This document shows positions 30,452 through 40,009 of a stretch of 64,000 nt of DNA, in pieces. Position 1 is the first letter of the stretch. Every line of letters begins with the position of its first letter. Location of the stretch: positions 108,275,802 to 108,339,801 of the forward strand of contig OV884058.1 in the NCBI GenBank assembly GCA_930367215.1, given 5' to 3'. The translations under genes and the position numbers were made by a program. This DNA comes from Pollenia angustigena. Its lineage: Eukaryota; Arthropoda; Insecta; Diptera; Polleniidae. A model generated the notes under the pieces. It saw only the letters and a program-made list of their open reading frames with translations. It had not been told where the DNA came from and ran no database searches.

Positions 30452-33355
30452 TTAAGCCTGTTCGTCCCGAATAGGCTCAGATTCTCCTTTTCCATAATGG
30501 GCTAGTCGTTCTAGATGTACCACTTTCATTTTTGATCTTGGGCTCTTATATTTCTGGATCCGATACACCACGTCATTCAATTTCTTTATTACTTTATATG
30601 GGCCATCCCAATGAGTCTGCAGCTTTGGAGATAGTCCTTTCTTTCGTTGCGGATTAAAAAGTAAAACCAACTGGCCCTCTTTGAGGCCTTCCGAATTTGC
30701 CGCTCGATCATATCTGGCTTTCATCTGGTCATTTGATGAATTAACACGCCTTCGTCTTAACTCGTTTTTCTGCTCTTGGATAGAGTCATTATTATTCGCT
30801 GGTACGGATAGTTCACCAAAGTTGTACTGCTGGGCCGGATTTCTACTTTCTCCAATCAGACCATTGTCTGCAACGCACTGTGGGCATGTAATTGCGCAAT
30901 CAATCACGGCTTGCTTGCAACCGACCCAATAGTAGCTTGCTTTTAACTTCTTTATGGTTCTCGTAACGCTAAGATGCCCACCACCAGTACCTTCGTGGAA
31001 TTTCTTCACAACTTCACATACTTTAGAAGTCGGTACTACAATAAGGTTTTTAACAGTTTTGCCATCAGTACTTTCCCATGTACGGTATATGCAACCATTT
31101 ATCATCCGCAGACTACTCCACTGCGCCCAATACGCTTTCATTAGTGGACCGTTCAATTTAATTTCTTCACGAGTCGGCCTTTCACCTTCTTTCTTAGCCA
31201 TCATAATTTGCGCTAATAAGGGGTCACTTTTCTGCGCCGTTGACCAGTCTTCGCTGGGTTCCACATCTAATAAGCGAATCTCATTTATGCGTTTCTTGTT
31301 TTTAGACTCTATACCGTGCTTGCTTTTATGTTTACTGGGCCGTCTTGAATATGTGGTCGCTTTCCCACGTTTTTCATCGTTTCTTTGGGAGGACAATTTC
31401 TTATGATCACTAGTGACTAGCTGTCTTACAAGGGCTTCACTTCCATTCCCAACGTTAAGGGGTACTTCTAGACCATACCAATTCATAATTTGTCGTCCCA
31501 TGTCTAGACTAATGCCTTGACGAATCATAAAATCTGCTCCAATTATGACCTCGTCCATAATTTCAGCCACAATAAACTCATCAAAAACTATCATATCGGC
31601 CATTCTTATTTCCACTATTGCTTTGCCATATACAATAACAGGCCCTCCCGTAGCTGTTCGCAAGTTTACACCACTTAGCGGCTCGACAGCTCCCTTTATC
31701 AAATCAGCTCTTATAATGGAATGTCCTGCACCAGTGTCGATAGTCAAAATGCGGATTTCACCATTTATGTAACCACAGGTCGTAATATTTCTGTTACTCG
31801 TTTTCACTACTAAATTGATCGTAAGATCTTCAGTTTCCTCTGCACTGCTAGCTCTTCTCAGCTTTAGCGGTGGCTCCCGTGATGATTGTTGACTTGATCT
31901 TCGTTTATTCCTTTGCGGCGAAGCATATCTCGATCGTTGTTTGGGTGCTTTGCAGTTTCGCTGAATGTGGCCAATCTTACCACAATTATAGCATTTTGCC
32001 TTGTTTTTACCTTGTTTCACGCTCAAAGCTCGCAAAACTGCCTCCTTCATGCTTCTCATTTCCCTTAAAATATCTCTTCCTTCTTCAGCAGCAAAATCAA
32101 GTTTCCGCACCATATACGTTTGTGGCTTTGAAATTATCCTTGCGGTTTCTTGTGCTAGGGCAAATGATACCGTTTCTGCAAATGATGGCTTCTGTGATGC
32201 ACATACCGCTAGTTTTACATCAGCATCCCGTATACCGTTTACAAATGCCTCGGTCTTAAAATGATCTAGCAATGGATGACTTTCACCTGGATAAGTAAGC
32301 TGCACCAAGCGCTCAATCTCTAATGCAAAATCCTGTAGCGTCTCGTTTGGCTTTTGTACTCTACCCCATAATTCCATTCTGAATATTTCTTTTCTATGTT
32401 CACCACCATACTTGCGTTGCAGTGCTACCATAATGTCATCATAATTATTTCTGCAACTTACTGGTACACTTTCTAGAATTTCAGCCGCAGTTCCTTTTAA
32501 AGCCAGAATCAGCTCTATGGCTTTTTCTTCATTGTTCCAAGCATTTTTATTGGCGACTGTGTCAAACTGGAACTTAAACACATTCAATGGTGAGCTGCCG
32601 TCAAAACTTGGAGCTCTTATTCTATTCGAGACTTCTGGAAAAACTCGCACCACTCCCTCTTGGCACTGAAGACTATTTACTCTTTCTTCCAGATGATGAA
32701 GTTTTCCATCAAAAACCGTGACTTGTGTTTTCACATTAGTGACTTGAGTTTTTACATCAGTGACTTGTGTTTTTACATCAGACAATTCTATTTCCATATC
32801 GTCTACTCTTTCGTTTATAACAGTAGAAATCTCTTGAAGCTTCTCAAGTTTTTCATTAGTAGCCTGAAGTTTCTCGTTTGTCACTTTAGAATTTTCTTGA
32901 ATTTCGGCTAAGATGGTGCTTGCATTTTCTACGATAGCTTTTGAATTTTCTTCCATTTTTCTAGAGGTTACAGCCGAATTTTCTTTTACCATTTCCTCCA
33001 TTTTTCTAGAATTTTCTTCCATTTTTCTAGAAGTTACAGCCGAATTTTCTTTTACCATTTCCTCCATTTTTCTAGAATTTTCTTCCATTTTTTTAGAAGT
33101 TTCTGCCGACATTTTTTCCATTTTCTCCATCATAGCAGCAAACATTGTACCAAGATCCATGTTGCTTGTTACTGCACGGGTAGCAACTTCTATTTCTTCT
33201 TTTTCTTCAAATTCATAAGTTGCGATGTCAATATTGCGTCGCTTAAATTCATCGATTAATCTTTTCTGCAGCTCAGCTTTATTTCCAGCAGTAGGCAGAT
33301 CCAACTTGCCCAACTCTTTCTTCAGCTGTTCAACTTTTAGCTCATCGAATTTCAT
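30452..33355 (-). CDS. RT-less LTR retroelement polyprotein, right copy
   Basis: One intact 967-codon frame with the same domains and the same missing segments as the left copy. These are a SAP-like start, coiled coil, Gag core, zinc knuckle (CYNCGKIGHIQRNC), protease IDTGAGHS, HHCC finger and WDGPYKVIKKL end. It has fewer RKMEEN repeats but three DVKTQVT-type units where the left copy has one. The last ~325 codons appear identical to the left copy, while the N-terminal two thirds carry many substitutions. It reads toward LTR 2 and ends 11 bp before it. Confidence 0.93.
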   Translation of the reverse strand: MKFDELKVEQLKKELGKLDLPTAGNKAELQKRLIDEFKRRNIDIATYEFEEKEEIEVATRAVTSNMDLGTMFAAMMEKMEKMSAETSKKMEENSRKMEEMVKENSAVTSRKMEENSRKMEEMVKENSAVTSRKMEENSKAIVENASTILAEIQENSKVTNEKLQATNEKLEKLQEISTVINERVDDMEIELSDVKTQVTDVKTQVTNVKTQVTVFDGKLHHLEERVNSLQCQEGVVRVFPEVSNRIRAPSFDGSSPLNVFKFQFDTVANKNAWNNEEKAIELILALKGTAAEILESVPVSCRNNYDDIMVALQRKYGGEHRKEIFRMELWGRVQKPNETLQDFALEIERLVQLTYPGESHPLLDHFKTEAFVNGIRDADVKLAVCASQKPSFAETVSFALAQETARIISKPQTYMVRKLDFAAEEGRDILREMRSMKEAVLRALSVKQGKNKAKCYNCGKIGHIQRNCKAPKQRSRYASPQRNKRRSSQQSSREPPLKLRRASSAEETEDLTINLVVKTSNRNITTCGYINGEIRILTIDTGAGHSIIRADLIKGAVEPLSGVNLRTATGGPVIVYGKAIVEIRMADMIVFDEFIVAEIMDEVIIGADFMIRQGISLDMGRQIMNWYGLEVPLNVGNGSEALVRQLVTSDHKKLSSQRNDEKRGKATTYSRRPSKHKSKHGIESKNKKRINEIRLLDVEPSEDWSTAQKSDPLLAQIMMAKKEGERPTREEIKLNGPLMKAYWAQWSSLRMINGCIYRTWESTDGKTVKNLIVVPTSKVCEVVKKFHEGTGGGHLSVTRTIKKLKASYYWVGCKQAVIDCAITCPQCVADNGLIGESRNPAQQYNFGELSVPANNNDSIQEQKNELRRRRVNSSNDQMKARYDRAANSEGLKEGQLVLLFNPQRKKGLSPKLQTHWDGPYKVIKKLNDVVYRIQKYKSPRSKMKVVHLERLAHYGKGESEPIRDEQA

Positions 33356-33439
33356 TGTTGTTTGTATAGTTTTTTTTTTTTTTTTTTATTATTTTATTTT
33401 ATTTTTTTTTTTTATTGCAATTTCACTTCTGACACCAAT

Positions 33440-33879
33440 TGTTACGTTTTTCCTTTAATAAACGCGTTCGGTTTACTCCCTTTATAATAAACCGTTGAGT
33501 TCTTTTAATTGCAAATAAAAATAAATACACGCACTTATTCAACTTTACAAACTTTATTGAAATTAATTATTTTGTTCACAATTGTTAGTTGCGAACAGAA
33601 CCGTTTTTCAAAACTGACTAAAACTAATTTTACATGAGTCACCCCTTTTTATATTTCATAATTATTTCTAGATTTTTCCTGAACCTTCCCGTAAAAACTA
33701 TTTATTATGTTCTATAACCATTTCTAGAAATTACTGGGAAATTTATATAGGAATTATTTTTAAAATAACAGTTGTGTTGAAAATTATACATGACAATTTT
33801 AAGTAACATAAAACTATAACTTACAAGATAACTTATAACTATAGCTATAAATAATTCTTAGATAATTTAACTTTCGTAA
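33440..33879 (-). repeat. LTR 3 (5' LTR of the right retroelement)
   Basis: Same sequence as LTR 2 apart from about one substitution (ATAGCTATAAAT versus ATAACTATAAAT) and the outer edge, which reads CGTAAAAATATA instead of CGTAACA. The outermost bases therefore look altered or trimmed. An AT-rich Helitron stretch follows. Confidence 0.9.
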
Positions 33880-33895
33880 AAATATATATATAAAA

Positions 33896-33914
33896 CAGGA
33901 TGTGTGTATGTATG

Positions 33915-33948
<34 letters not shown>

Positions 33949-33970
33949 TGTATGTATGTATGTATGTACG
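33896..33970. repeat. (TGTA)n microsatellite
   Basis: About 60 bases of TATG/TGTA tandem inside the Helitron, followed by ACGGCTGGACCAATTTTGAT, a sequence frequent near the start of insect Helitrons. Confidence 0.85.
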
Positions 33971-34125
33971 TATGGACTCCAAAACGGCTGGACCAATTTT
34001 GATGAAATTTTCAGGGAATATTCAGAATATTCGGGTGACACTGTGAAGTCTGATTTTTGATTTTCGGTCTGCGGGCGAAGGGGCGTGGCAAAATCCAATT
34101 TTCATATTGCACCACCAATGACATC

Positions 34126-34870
34126 TATATAGTTTGGACGATTTTTTCTTTAAAATGATTGCCATGGTCCAACTTAGATTTATACGAAAAGAAAATTTTG
34201 CCCCGCCCACTTTAACGCCCACTTTTTTCGAATTACCTAAAATCAGAAAACGGCTCCATCGATTTGACATATTTTTCTTTCAAATGTTTGAATTAATCCA
34301 TTTTAAATTTATATCGAAAGAAAAATTTACCACGCCTACTTTTACGCCCACTTTTTCTGTTAAGCGCATAACTTGAGAACGGCTTGACCGATTTGGACGA
34401 TTTTTTCTTTAAAATCATCGCCGTGGTCCAACTTAGGGTTTTACGGAAAGAAAATTTTGCCCCGCCCACTTTTTTCGATTTACCTAAAATCAAAAAACGC
34501 CGCCATCGATTTGACTTATTTTTCTTTTAAATGTTCGTATTAATCCATTTTACGTTTTCATTGAAAGAAAATTGTAACACGCCTACTTTAACGCCCACTT
34601 TTTCTATTAAGCGCATAACTTGAGAACGGCTTGACCGATTTGGACGATTTTTTCTTTAAAATCATCGCCAAGGTCCAACTTAAGTTTTTACGGAAAGACA
34701 ATTTTGCACCGCCCACTTTAACACCCCCTTTTTCGATTTACCAAAAATCAGAAAACGGGTCCATCGATTTGACTAATTTTTCTTTCAAATTTTCGTATCT
34801 TTTTAACGGATTTAAAAATCGAACGCAAACATTTTTCCTTATTTGGACAGGACAACGTCTGTCGGGTCAG
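34126..34870 (+). repeat. Three ~250-bp tandem units in the Helitron tail
   Basis: TTTGGACGATTTTTTCTTTA recurs at about 34134, 34393 and 34638, each time followed by GTCCAACTTA, then TTTTGC-CCGCCCAC and a second half with CCATCGATTTGAC. The last unit runs into the Helitron terminus. Confidence 0.8.
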
Positions 34871-34967
34871 CTAGTGTGCTATAGATCTCCGCGACAACTA
34901 ATAATTTATAATATATAATTTGTTATCCAAACCTCAATAACAAAAAAATAATAAGTAGTAAAAACTT

Positions 34968-35442
34968 GCTCGATTCACCCATGCGTTTCGAACAATATTT
35001 TTGACCGGACTAAATTTTTTTATATTAAGGTTGACGTCTGTCTTACTTTTTAGAAAGAGAGAAATTTATTTGTTTGCCAAATTTTCCCTTGAATTGATTT
35101 AATTTTAATAAACTGAGTTGCCACTTTTTTTTCAACTTGTACATAAAAGTTGAAATAAAAGTTTTTTTGCTGAATAATTAAAAAAAAAGTAATTAAAAAT
35201 ATTACAATCACTTTCCTTTTCTCGTCCATTTTTATTAACACACTTTTAGAAAACAATAAAAAATAAGTGATTTGCTAGTTGTGCTGCCATTTTGTTAAAT
35301 TGTTTACATCTGTAAACCATATGGCAGCTTTGTTTTTCGGACAAATTTTTCGAAATGGGTGAATCGTTCTACAGAACACTCTCAGTAAAAAAATTATTCT
35401 CCAAACAAAAATATTGTTCGGAACGCATAGATGAATCCACCT
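34968..35442. mobile_element. MITE with imperfect ~35-bp inverted ends
   Basis: CTCGATTCACCCATGCGTTT then CGAACAATATTTTTG on the left corresponds to an inverted GGATTCATCTATGCGTTCCG then AACAATATTTTTG on the right. A further inverted GATTCACCCATTTCGAA lies inside the right half. The target duplication is unclear and there is no coding region. Confidence 0.6.
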
Positions 35443-35445
35443 TTA

Positions 35446-35768
35446 AGCTGGAGGTCCACACCACGCGCTACTCGCTTTTTCGCAGCGTACACAGCTGTCA
35501 ATATCAGAATATGTGTAGTTATACGTAGTAAGTTACATGCACAAAAGCGTAGATGCCTTAAGGCGAAAAGTAGGTTTACTTTCTACTTTTATAAGCGTCA
35601 CAAGCAGCGTTTGAACAAATCAGCTAATTTTGACAAATTAAATTTTATTTTTACTTGCGCTGCTGCTGCATAAAAAGCGTTGCATGTAACTTGAAACTTA
35701 GAACGCAAGTAAGGTTATAAAAGCATGCGCTGCGTGGAGGCGAAAACGCGTGGTATGGACCTCAAGCT
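35446..35768. mobile_element. PIF/Harbinger-like MITE, copy 2
   Basis: 323 bp with ends AGCTGGAGGTCCACACCACG and (inverted) AGCTTGAGGTCCATACCACG, TTA on both sides. It is closely similar to the copy at 24279-24603. The small plus-strand frame across it is not a gene. Confidence 0.85.
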
Positions 35769-35771
35769 TTA

Positions 35772-36720
35772 AGTTTTCTGTAACGTACAACAAACTTCCC
35801 CTAGTCATGAGAAAACAGTTAAATTAATTGTTAAAATTAATTTGGTCTAAAAAGACGATTAAAAATGTACCATATAAAAAGGATTTTATTTATAATAAAG
35901 TCTGCATAATATTCTAAATACAATAAAAAGTTTGTTTTATCAAATAAATTGTTTCTGTTAACAATAGTTTAACTCAGAACAATTAATTTTTTAAATCGTA
36001 CCAATGCAAACAGTAAGACCAACAGCAAAATGGATGAACATTATTTCAAATGTCTGTATTTTCTCAACAGATGCTAAGCAATCAATTTTGGACAGAAGAT
36101 TTTCTTTAAAATTAATTACAATTTAATGATAATGATTAGTTATAAATGAATGAAAATTTTTATGGAGGTAAAATTATAAAATGTTGGTTAAAATTTGTGG
36201 TTTGTGGGGTCAAGTATGGCTTATGGTCTTACGATGTTTAGACAATGTATTGCATTTAGCACAGATATAAAAAAAATTCTTTGAATTTATATATTTACAA
36301 AGACCATATTTACATTATGCAATTAACACCGCAACTTTCGCATGCAACTTTTTGTTTGTTAGCAAGAGGTGTAGGGAAGAAAACGGGGTTGAAAAAGTGG
36401 AAAAAATGCTTGAAAAAAAAGTAAATGTAAATGTTAAAACAGTTTCGTAGAAAACTACTTTAAAAGAAAATAGAAAAAAAACTCGGCGTTAATTGCATAG
36501 ATCTAAATGCGGTCTAAATGTTACAAATACAATTTCAAATTATATTCCATCTTAATTCTCTCGAGTTACAGTACACAGAAAAAATTCTTGTCAATTTTTC
36601 TTCAATTAAGCCATTAATCAAAAATAAAATCAGTTTTAATTAAAATTTTAATCAAGTTTAATTATATCAACAACATTACTGCAGAAAGTTTGTTAATATC
36701 GAAAAATGTTTAAGTGATAC
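35772..36720. other. Intron DNA, nothing recognised
   Basis: AT-rich, rich in AATTAATTTT-type runs. No supported ORF or repeat end. Confidence 0.5.
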
Positions 36721-36722
36721 TA

Positions 36723-37037
36723 CAGGGTGGCGTAGAATGAGCTTGATGGTTTGAATTCTTTATAACTTTTTTAATTATTATTCTTTGTTTGTTTTTTTTT
36801 TTAGCATTTTGTGAAGAAGGCTTGGGGTATTATTAATGAATAACTACACAATCGAACAAATATAAGGACCTGCAAAATTTTGTGAAAAGTTATGGAAAAT
36901 ATGCTAAAAGAGCACGTATGTGCGAAGCAGAAAACGGACATCATTTTTCAAAGATAATTGCAAAAAATTATTATAATCGCATAAAAAAAGGCATAAGCCA
37001 TTTAAACCATATACATAGCTCATTCAACGCCACCCTG
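36723..37037 (+). mobile_element. Mariner-type MITE (315 bp)
   Basis: Ends CAGGGTGGCGTAGAATGAGC and inverted CAGGGTGGCGTTGAATGAGC, with TA on each side. The interior keeps AATAACTACACAATCGAACA, similar to the N-terminal NNYTIEQ segment of mariner transposases. No ORF. Confidence 0.85.
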
Positions 37038-37115
37038 TATTAATTTCTTTACTGGAGCAATTTTAATTAATTTTATAATTAATATCACACAATTTTTAAT
37101 TGTAGTAAAACAAAA

Positions 37116-37159
37116 GCCTCTGGCTGGAATCGAACCTGCAGCCCTCACACTGATAGACA
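37116..37159 (-). repeat. SINE fragment with B box
   Basis: The minus strand reads TGTCTATCAGTGTGAGGGCT then GCAGGTTCGATTCCAGCC and AGAGGC. This matches positions ~29-72 of the tRNA-like head of the SINE at 4576-4713, with the B box GGTTCGATTCC intact. Only the 3' half of the head is present. Confidence 0.65.
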
Positions 37160-37433
37160 TACTTAAAAATTTGTAAAATTAGTTATTTCTTTTTGAACAT
37201 TTTCTACAAAAATTGTGAAAATTTTTTCCTTAAAATTTCATCCTAATATTTGACGAGATTCTTATAAAATCAGACTCTTAAAAAGAGAAAACTTTTGTAG
37301 AAAATAAGACTCTAAAAGACATCAAACAAATATGCGGAATTTGACATTGTATACAGAAAAAAACACTCGGGATAAATTTACTGCCTGTTTGTAGAACGCG
37401 AGCGCAAAAGTTGGCAGTGCCACTCTGAGAGTT

Positions 37434-37711
37434 AAGGCCCTGAATTTGTAAAACGCAACGTAATCCCAAAAATAACATTGAAAGCAAAAACAATATCAAA
37501 CATTTTTCAAAATTTTGTTGTTGCTTTCTACAGAAATACATATTGCGTTTAAAAATTATCAACGCCACAAGATATGCAGCGTTTAAAATTTAAAAGTTCA
37601 ATATTCATTTCTATAGAAAACAACAACAAAATTATGAAATATTTTCGATTTTGTTTTTGCTTTCAATATAATTTTTGGCGTTGCTTTTGCGTTTTACAAA
37701 TTTAGGGCCTC
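37434..37711. mobile_element. Foldback MITE with long inverted arms
   Basis: AGGCCCTGAATTTGTAAAAC then GCAACG..AAAAATAAC on the left pairs with the inverted AGGCCCTAAATTTGTAAAAC end on the right. The arms span over 60 bases with small gaps. The second copy of the host segment reads GAGAGTAAAATCAC without it. No coding capacity. Confidence 0.8.
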
Positions 37712-37789
37712 AATCACAAAGTGAGCATTTTAATCTCATATAACTTATCAAAGTTTGTTTTAGTCTACCACAACAACACCACACAAGTA

Positions 37790-38686
37790 ATGGGTGATTT
37801 TTAAGAGCTATAGGAAAGTTTTAAAAAAAACACATAAAATTCATGAAATCTTTATTTGAATCGATAGTACGGTCCATATAATTAAATGTTTGAAGCTTAT
37901 TTCATGCAAATGTTGACCGTGACTGCGCCGCAAATGGTCCATCCGCTTAGTTCAATTTTGGCATACTCTTGCCAACATTTCGGCCGATATCTCATGAATA
38001 AATGCTTCAATGTTGTGTTCCAATGCGTCAATTGAAGCGGGCATGTGTGTATAGACATGAGCTTTAACATAGCCCCACAAAAAATAGTCTAAAGGCGTTA
38101 AATCGCTCGATCTAGGCGGCCAATTGACCGGTCCCGAACGTGAAATAAAATGTTCACCGAACTCGCCTCTCAATAAGTCCATTGTTAAGCGTGCTGTGTG
38201 GTATGTGGCACCGTCTTGTTGAAACCACATGTCATGCAAGTCAAGCTCTTGCATTTTTCGCAAAAAAGAGTTGGATATCCTCTCACGGTAGCGCTCACCA
38301 TTCACAGTTACGTTAAGATTCGCATCATCTTTGAAGAAGTACGGTCCAATGATGCCACCAGCCCATAAACCGCACCAAACTGTGACTTTTTCTGGATGCA
38401 TTGGTAGCTCTTGCAATGCTTCTGGCTGATCTTCACTCCAAAATCGACAATTCTGCTTATTAACGTACCCATTGAGTCAAAAATGAGCTTCGTCGCTGAA
38501 CTAAAGAAGCGCGCGATGAACTGATTATAGAAATCAATAATTTGCAAGCGTTTTTCGTTTGTAAGACGATTCATGGTTAAATTTTAGAACAAACTGAAGA
38601 TGTTTGACAGTGAAACAAAACACGAAACGTGCGTCAGCTGTTTAAACCAGTGTTGCCAAGAAGATAATAGCTAAAAAATCACCCGA
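37790..38686 (-). mobile_element. Mariner element, DD41D (rosa-like) group, internally deleted
   Basis: The ends share GGGTGATTTTT in inverted orientation with TA on both sides. The minus-strand transposase starts MNRLTNEKRLQIIDFYNQ, then jumps to FSSATKL, which in the proper frame is SDEAHF followed by a stop codon and LNGYVNKQNC. Everything between the first helix and the first catalytic Asp is missing. The rest is well preserved: WFQQDGATYHTA and RSSDLTPLDYFLWGYV, with 41 residues between the second and third catalytic Asp. The intact-looking 154-codon frame at 37952-38416 is its C-terminal part. Confidence 0.9.
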
Positions 38687-39481
38687 TAAAAAAAACATTA
38701 AACTTTTCGTTGACAGTGCCACTCTGAGAGTAAAATCACAAAGTGAGCATTTTAATCTCATATAACTTATCAAAATTTGTTTTAGACTACCACAACAACA
38801 CCACACAAGTAGTTAAAAAACGATTTGCTTGTTGTGTGTAGAAACAACAGAACAAGACGAAAACACATTATTTTCAAGTTCAAAAAGTAAAATTGAGAAC
38901 TCTTACTTCTCGTTTAGTAAATATTTTCAGTTATATATCTATCTTATTAAAGTAAAATCCATAACGGGAACGATGCTGGTGTCTTAAAATTTAAATTCTG
39001 TAAGCTGTTAAACGAATAAGTAAATCAATCACAATGAAATTCTACTTGTAATTTCACTTTTGGTTTATTTCAAGTAAAACTTCGGGATTGAATCAACTTT
39101 ATAATACTTGAATCAAACGCATTTGGAGATTGATTCAATCTTTGTTTCAGTGTTTAAAAATGCTTGACTATTTTTAATGCTTTTGTAATTGCTTAACTTA
39201 ACTGAAGAAAAAGAACACAGTAAAAGCAAAAAGCAAAAGCAGAAAAAGTGAGAGTTAATAATGTATTTACTGTCACTATGTGTATGTTCTCAGCTTAAAG
39301 TTTAAACATTCAGTCAAGCAACCACTAAAAAAAATGCTGTTGCTGTAAGTAATATGTTTTTGTTTTTTTTTTTATGTAGTTGCTTGGCTGGCTGTTTAAC
39401 ATTTTTTTTGACTTGATCGCTGTTGCTTGCTGTTGCAGAAATTTGTTTTGAAAAAATCTTTGACGGTAAGAACTAAGAATT

Positions 39482-39580
39482 ATGGCGCCGCGTGTAAAAC
39501 GAAGAATAATTGAAAAATATTTTGATTTTGATAATGACCAAGCTATGTGTAAAATTTGCTCACATACATATGTTTAAAAG
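39482..39580 (+). pseudogene. N-terminal BED zinc-finger remnant of hAT transposase
   Basis: The 31 codons begin MAPRVKRRIIEKYFDFDN and continue DQAMCKICSHTYV before a stop. YFDFxNxxAxCKIC has the spacing of BED-type fingers found at the start of hAT transposases, but the distal His pair is lost. The rest of the enzyme is missing. Confidence 0.7.
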
Positions 39581-39626
39581 TGATAGAGTTTTTAATCTAA
39601 CATGTGAAGTTTTATCTATTTTCATA

Positions 39627-40009
39627 TCGAGCCTTTGGTGCAATACCGTAGTAATTCAAAAAATCGTGAACTGAGAAAAATGCATTTGAAGTTTTCAGCC
39701 ATCTTTTTAATAGTAGTTCCGTTTACTTAAGTTATTTTTTTACAAGTTTTTTAATAAAGAGGAATGTTTTGTAATAAAAAAAAGGTGAAAAATTATTAAT
39801 AATATTAAATATTTTTTTTATATTAATATAAATATGGTTGAAAATAGCTAGAGGTAATAAAAACATTTTTAGCTGTAAAATCTGAACAGTTAGAGATAGA
39901 ACCATAATCTTTTTTTCTTTAGATAGATATTTTCCCAAAGATCATTTCTGCATACCCAGTTCAAAAAATTCAAATTTTGAGTTACTACGATCTTGCACCA
40001 AAGGCTCGA
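39627..40009. mobile_element. MITE nested in the hAT element, TA target
   Basis: TCGAGCCTTTGGTGCAATAC and inverted TCGAGCCTTTGGTGCAAGAT, continuing CGTAGTAAYTCAAAA, flanked by TA. 383 bp, AT-rich, no coding region. Probably Tc1/mariner-related. Confidence 0.82.

Larger units (their letters stand above)
26380..34874 (+). mobile_element. Helitron split by a tandem LTR retroelement pair
   Basis: A 5' TC end (TCTATATCTATATATATATA) at 26380, preceded by A, leads into an AT repeat. That repeat is interrupted at 26443 by the LTR array and resumes at about 33880 (ATATATATATAAAACAGGAT). The right end has the insect Helitron terminus ACAACGTCTGTCGGGTCAGC then CTAG (34871-34874), followed by T. Insertion between A and T with no target duplication and a CTAG end are Helitron hallmarks. 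Pairing the 5' end across the LTR array is inference. No Rep/helicase is encoded, so it is non-autonomous. Confidence 0.6.
37407..38812. repeat. Local duplication flanking a MITE and a mariner
   Basis: CAGTGCCACTCTGAGAG, then (TA)ATCACAAAGTGAGCATTT and ACAACACCACACAAGTA occur twice, at about 37417-37789 and 38716-38812. The left copy is split by the foldback MITE, and the mariner element lies between the two copies. The right copy lacks the MITE and shows its empty site. Confidence 0.75.
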
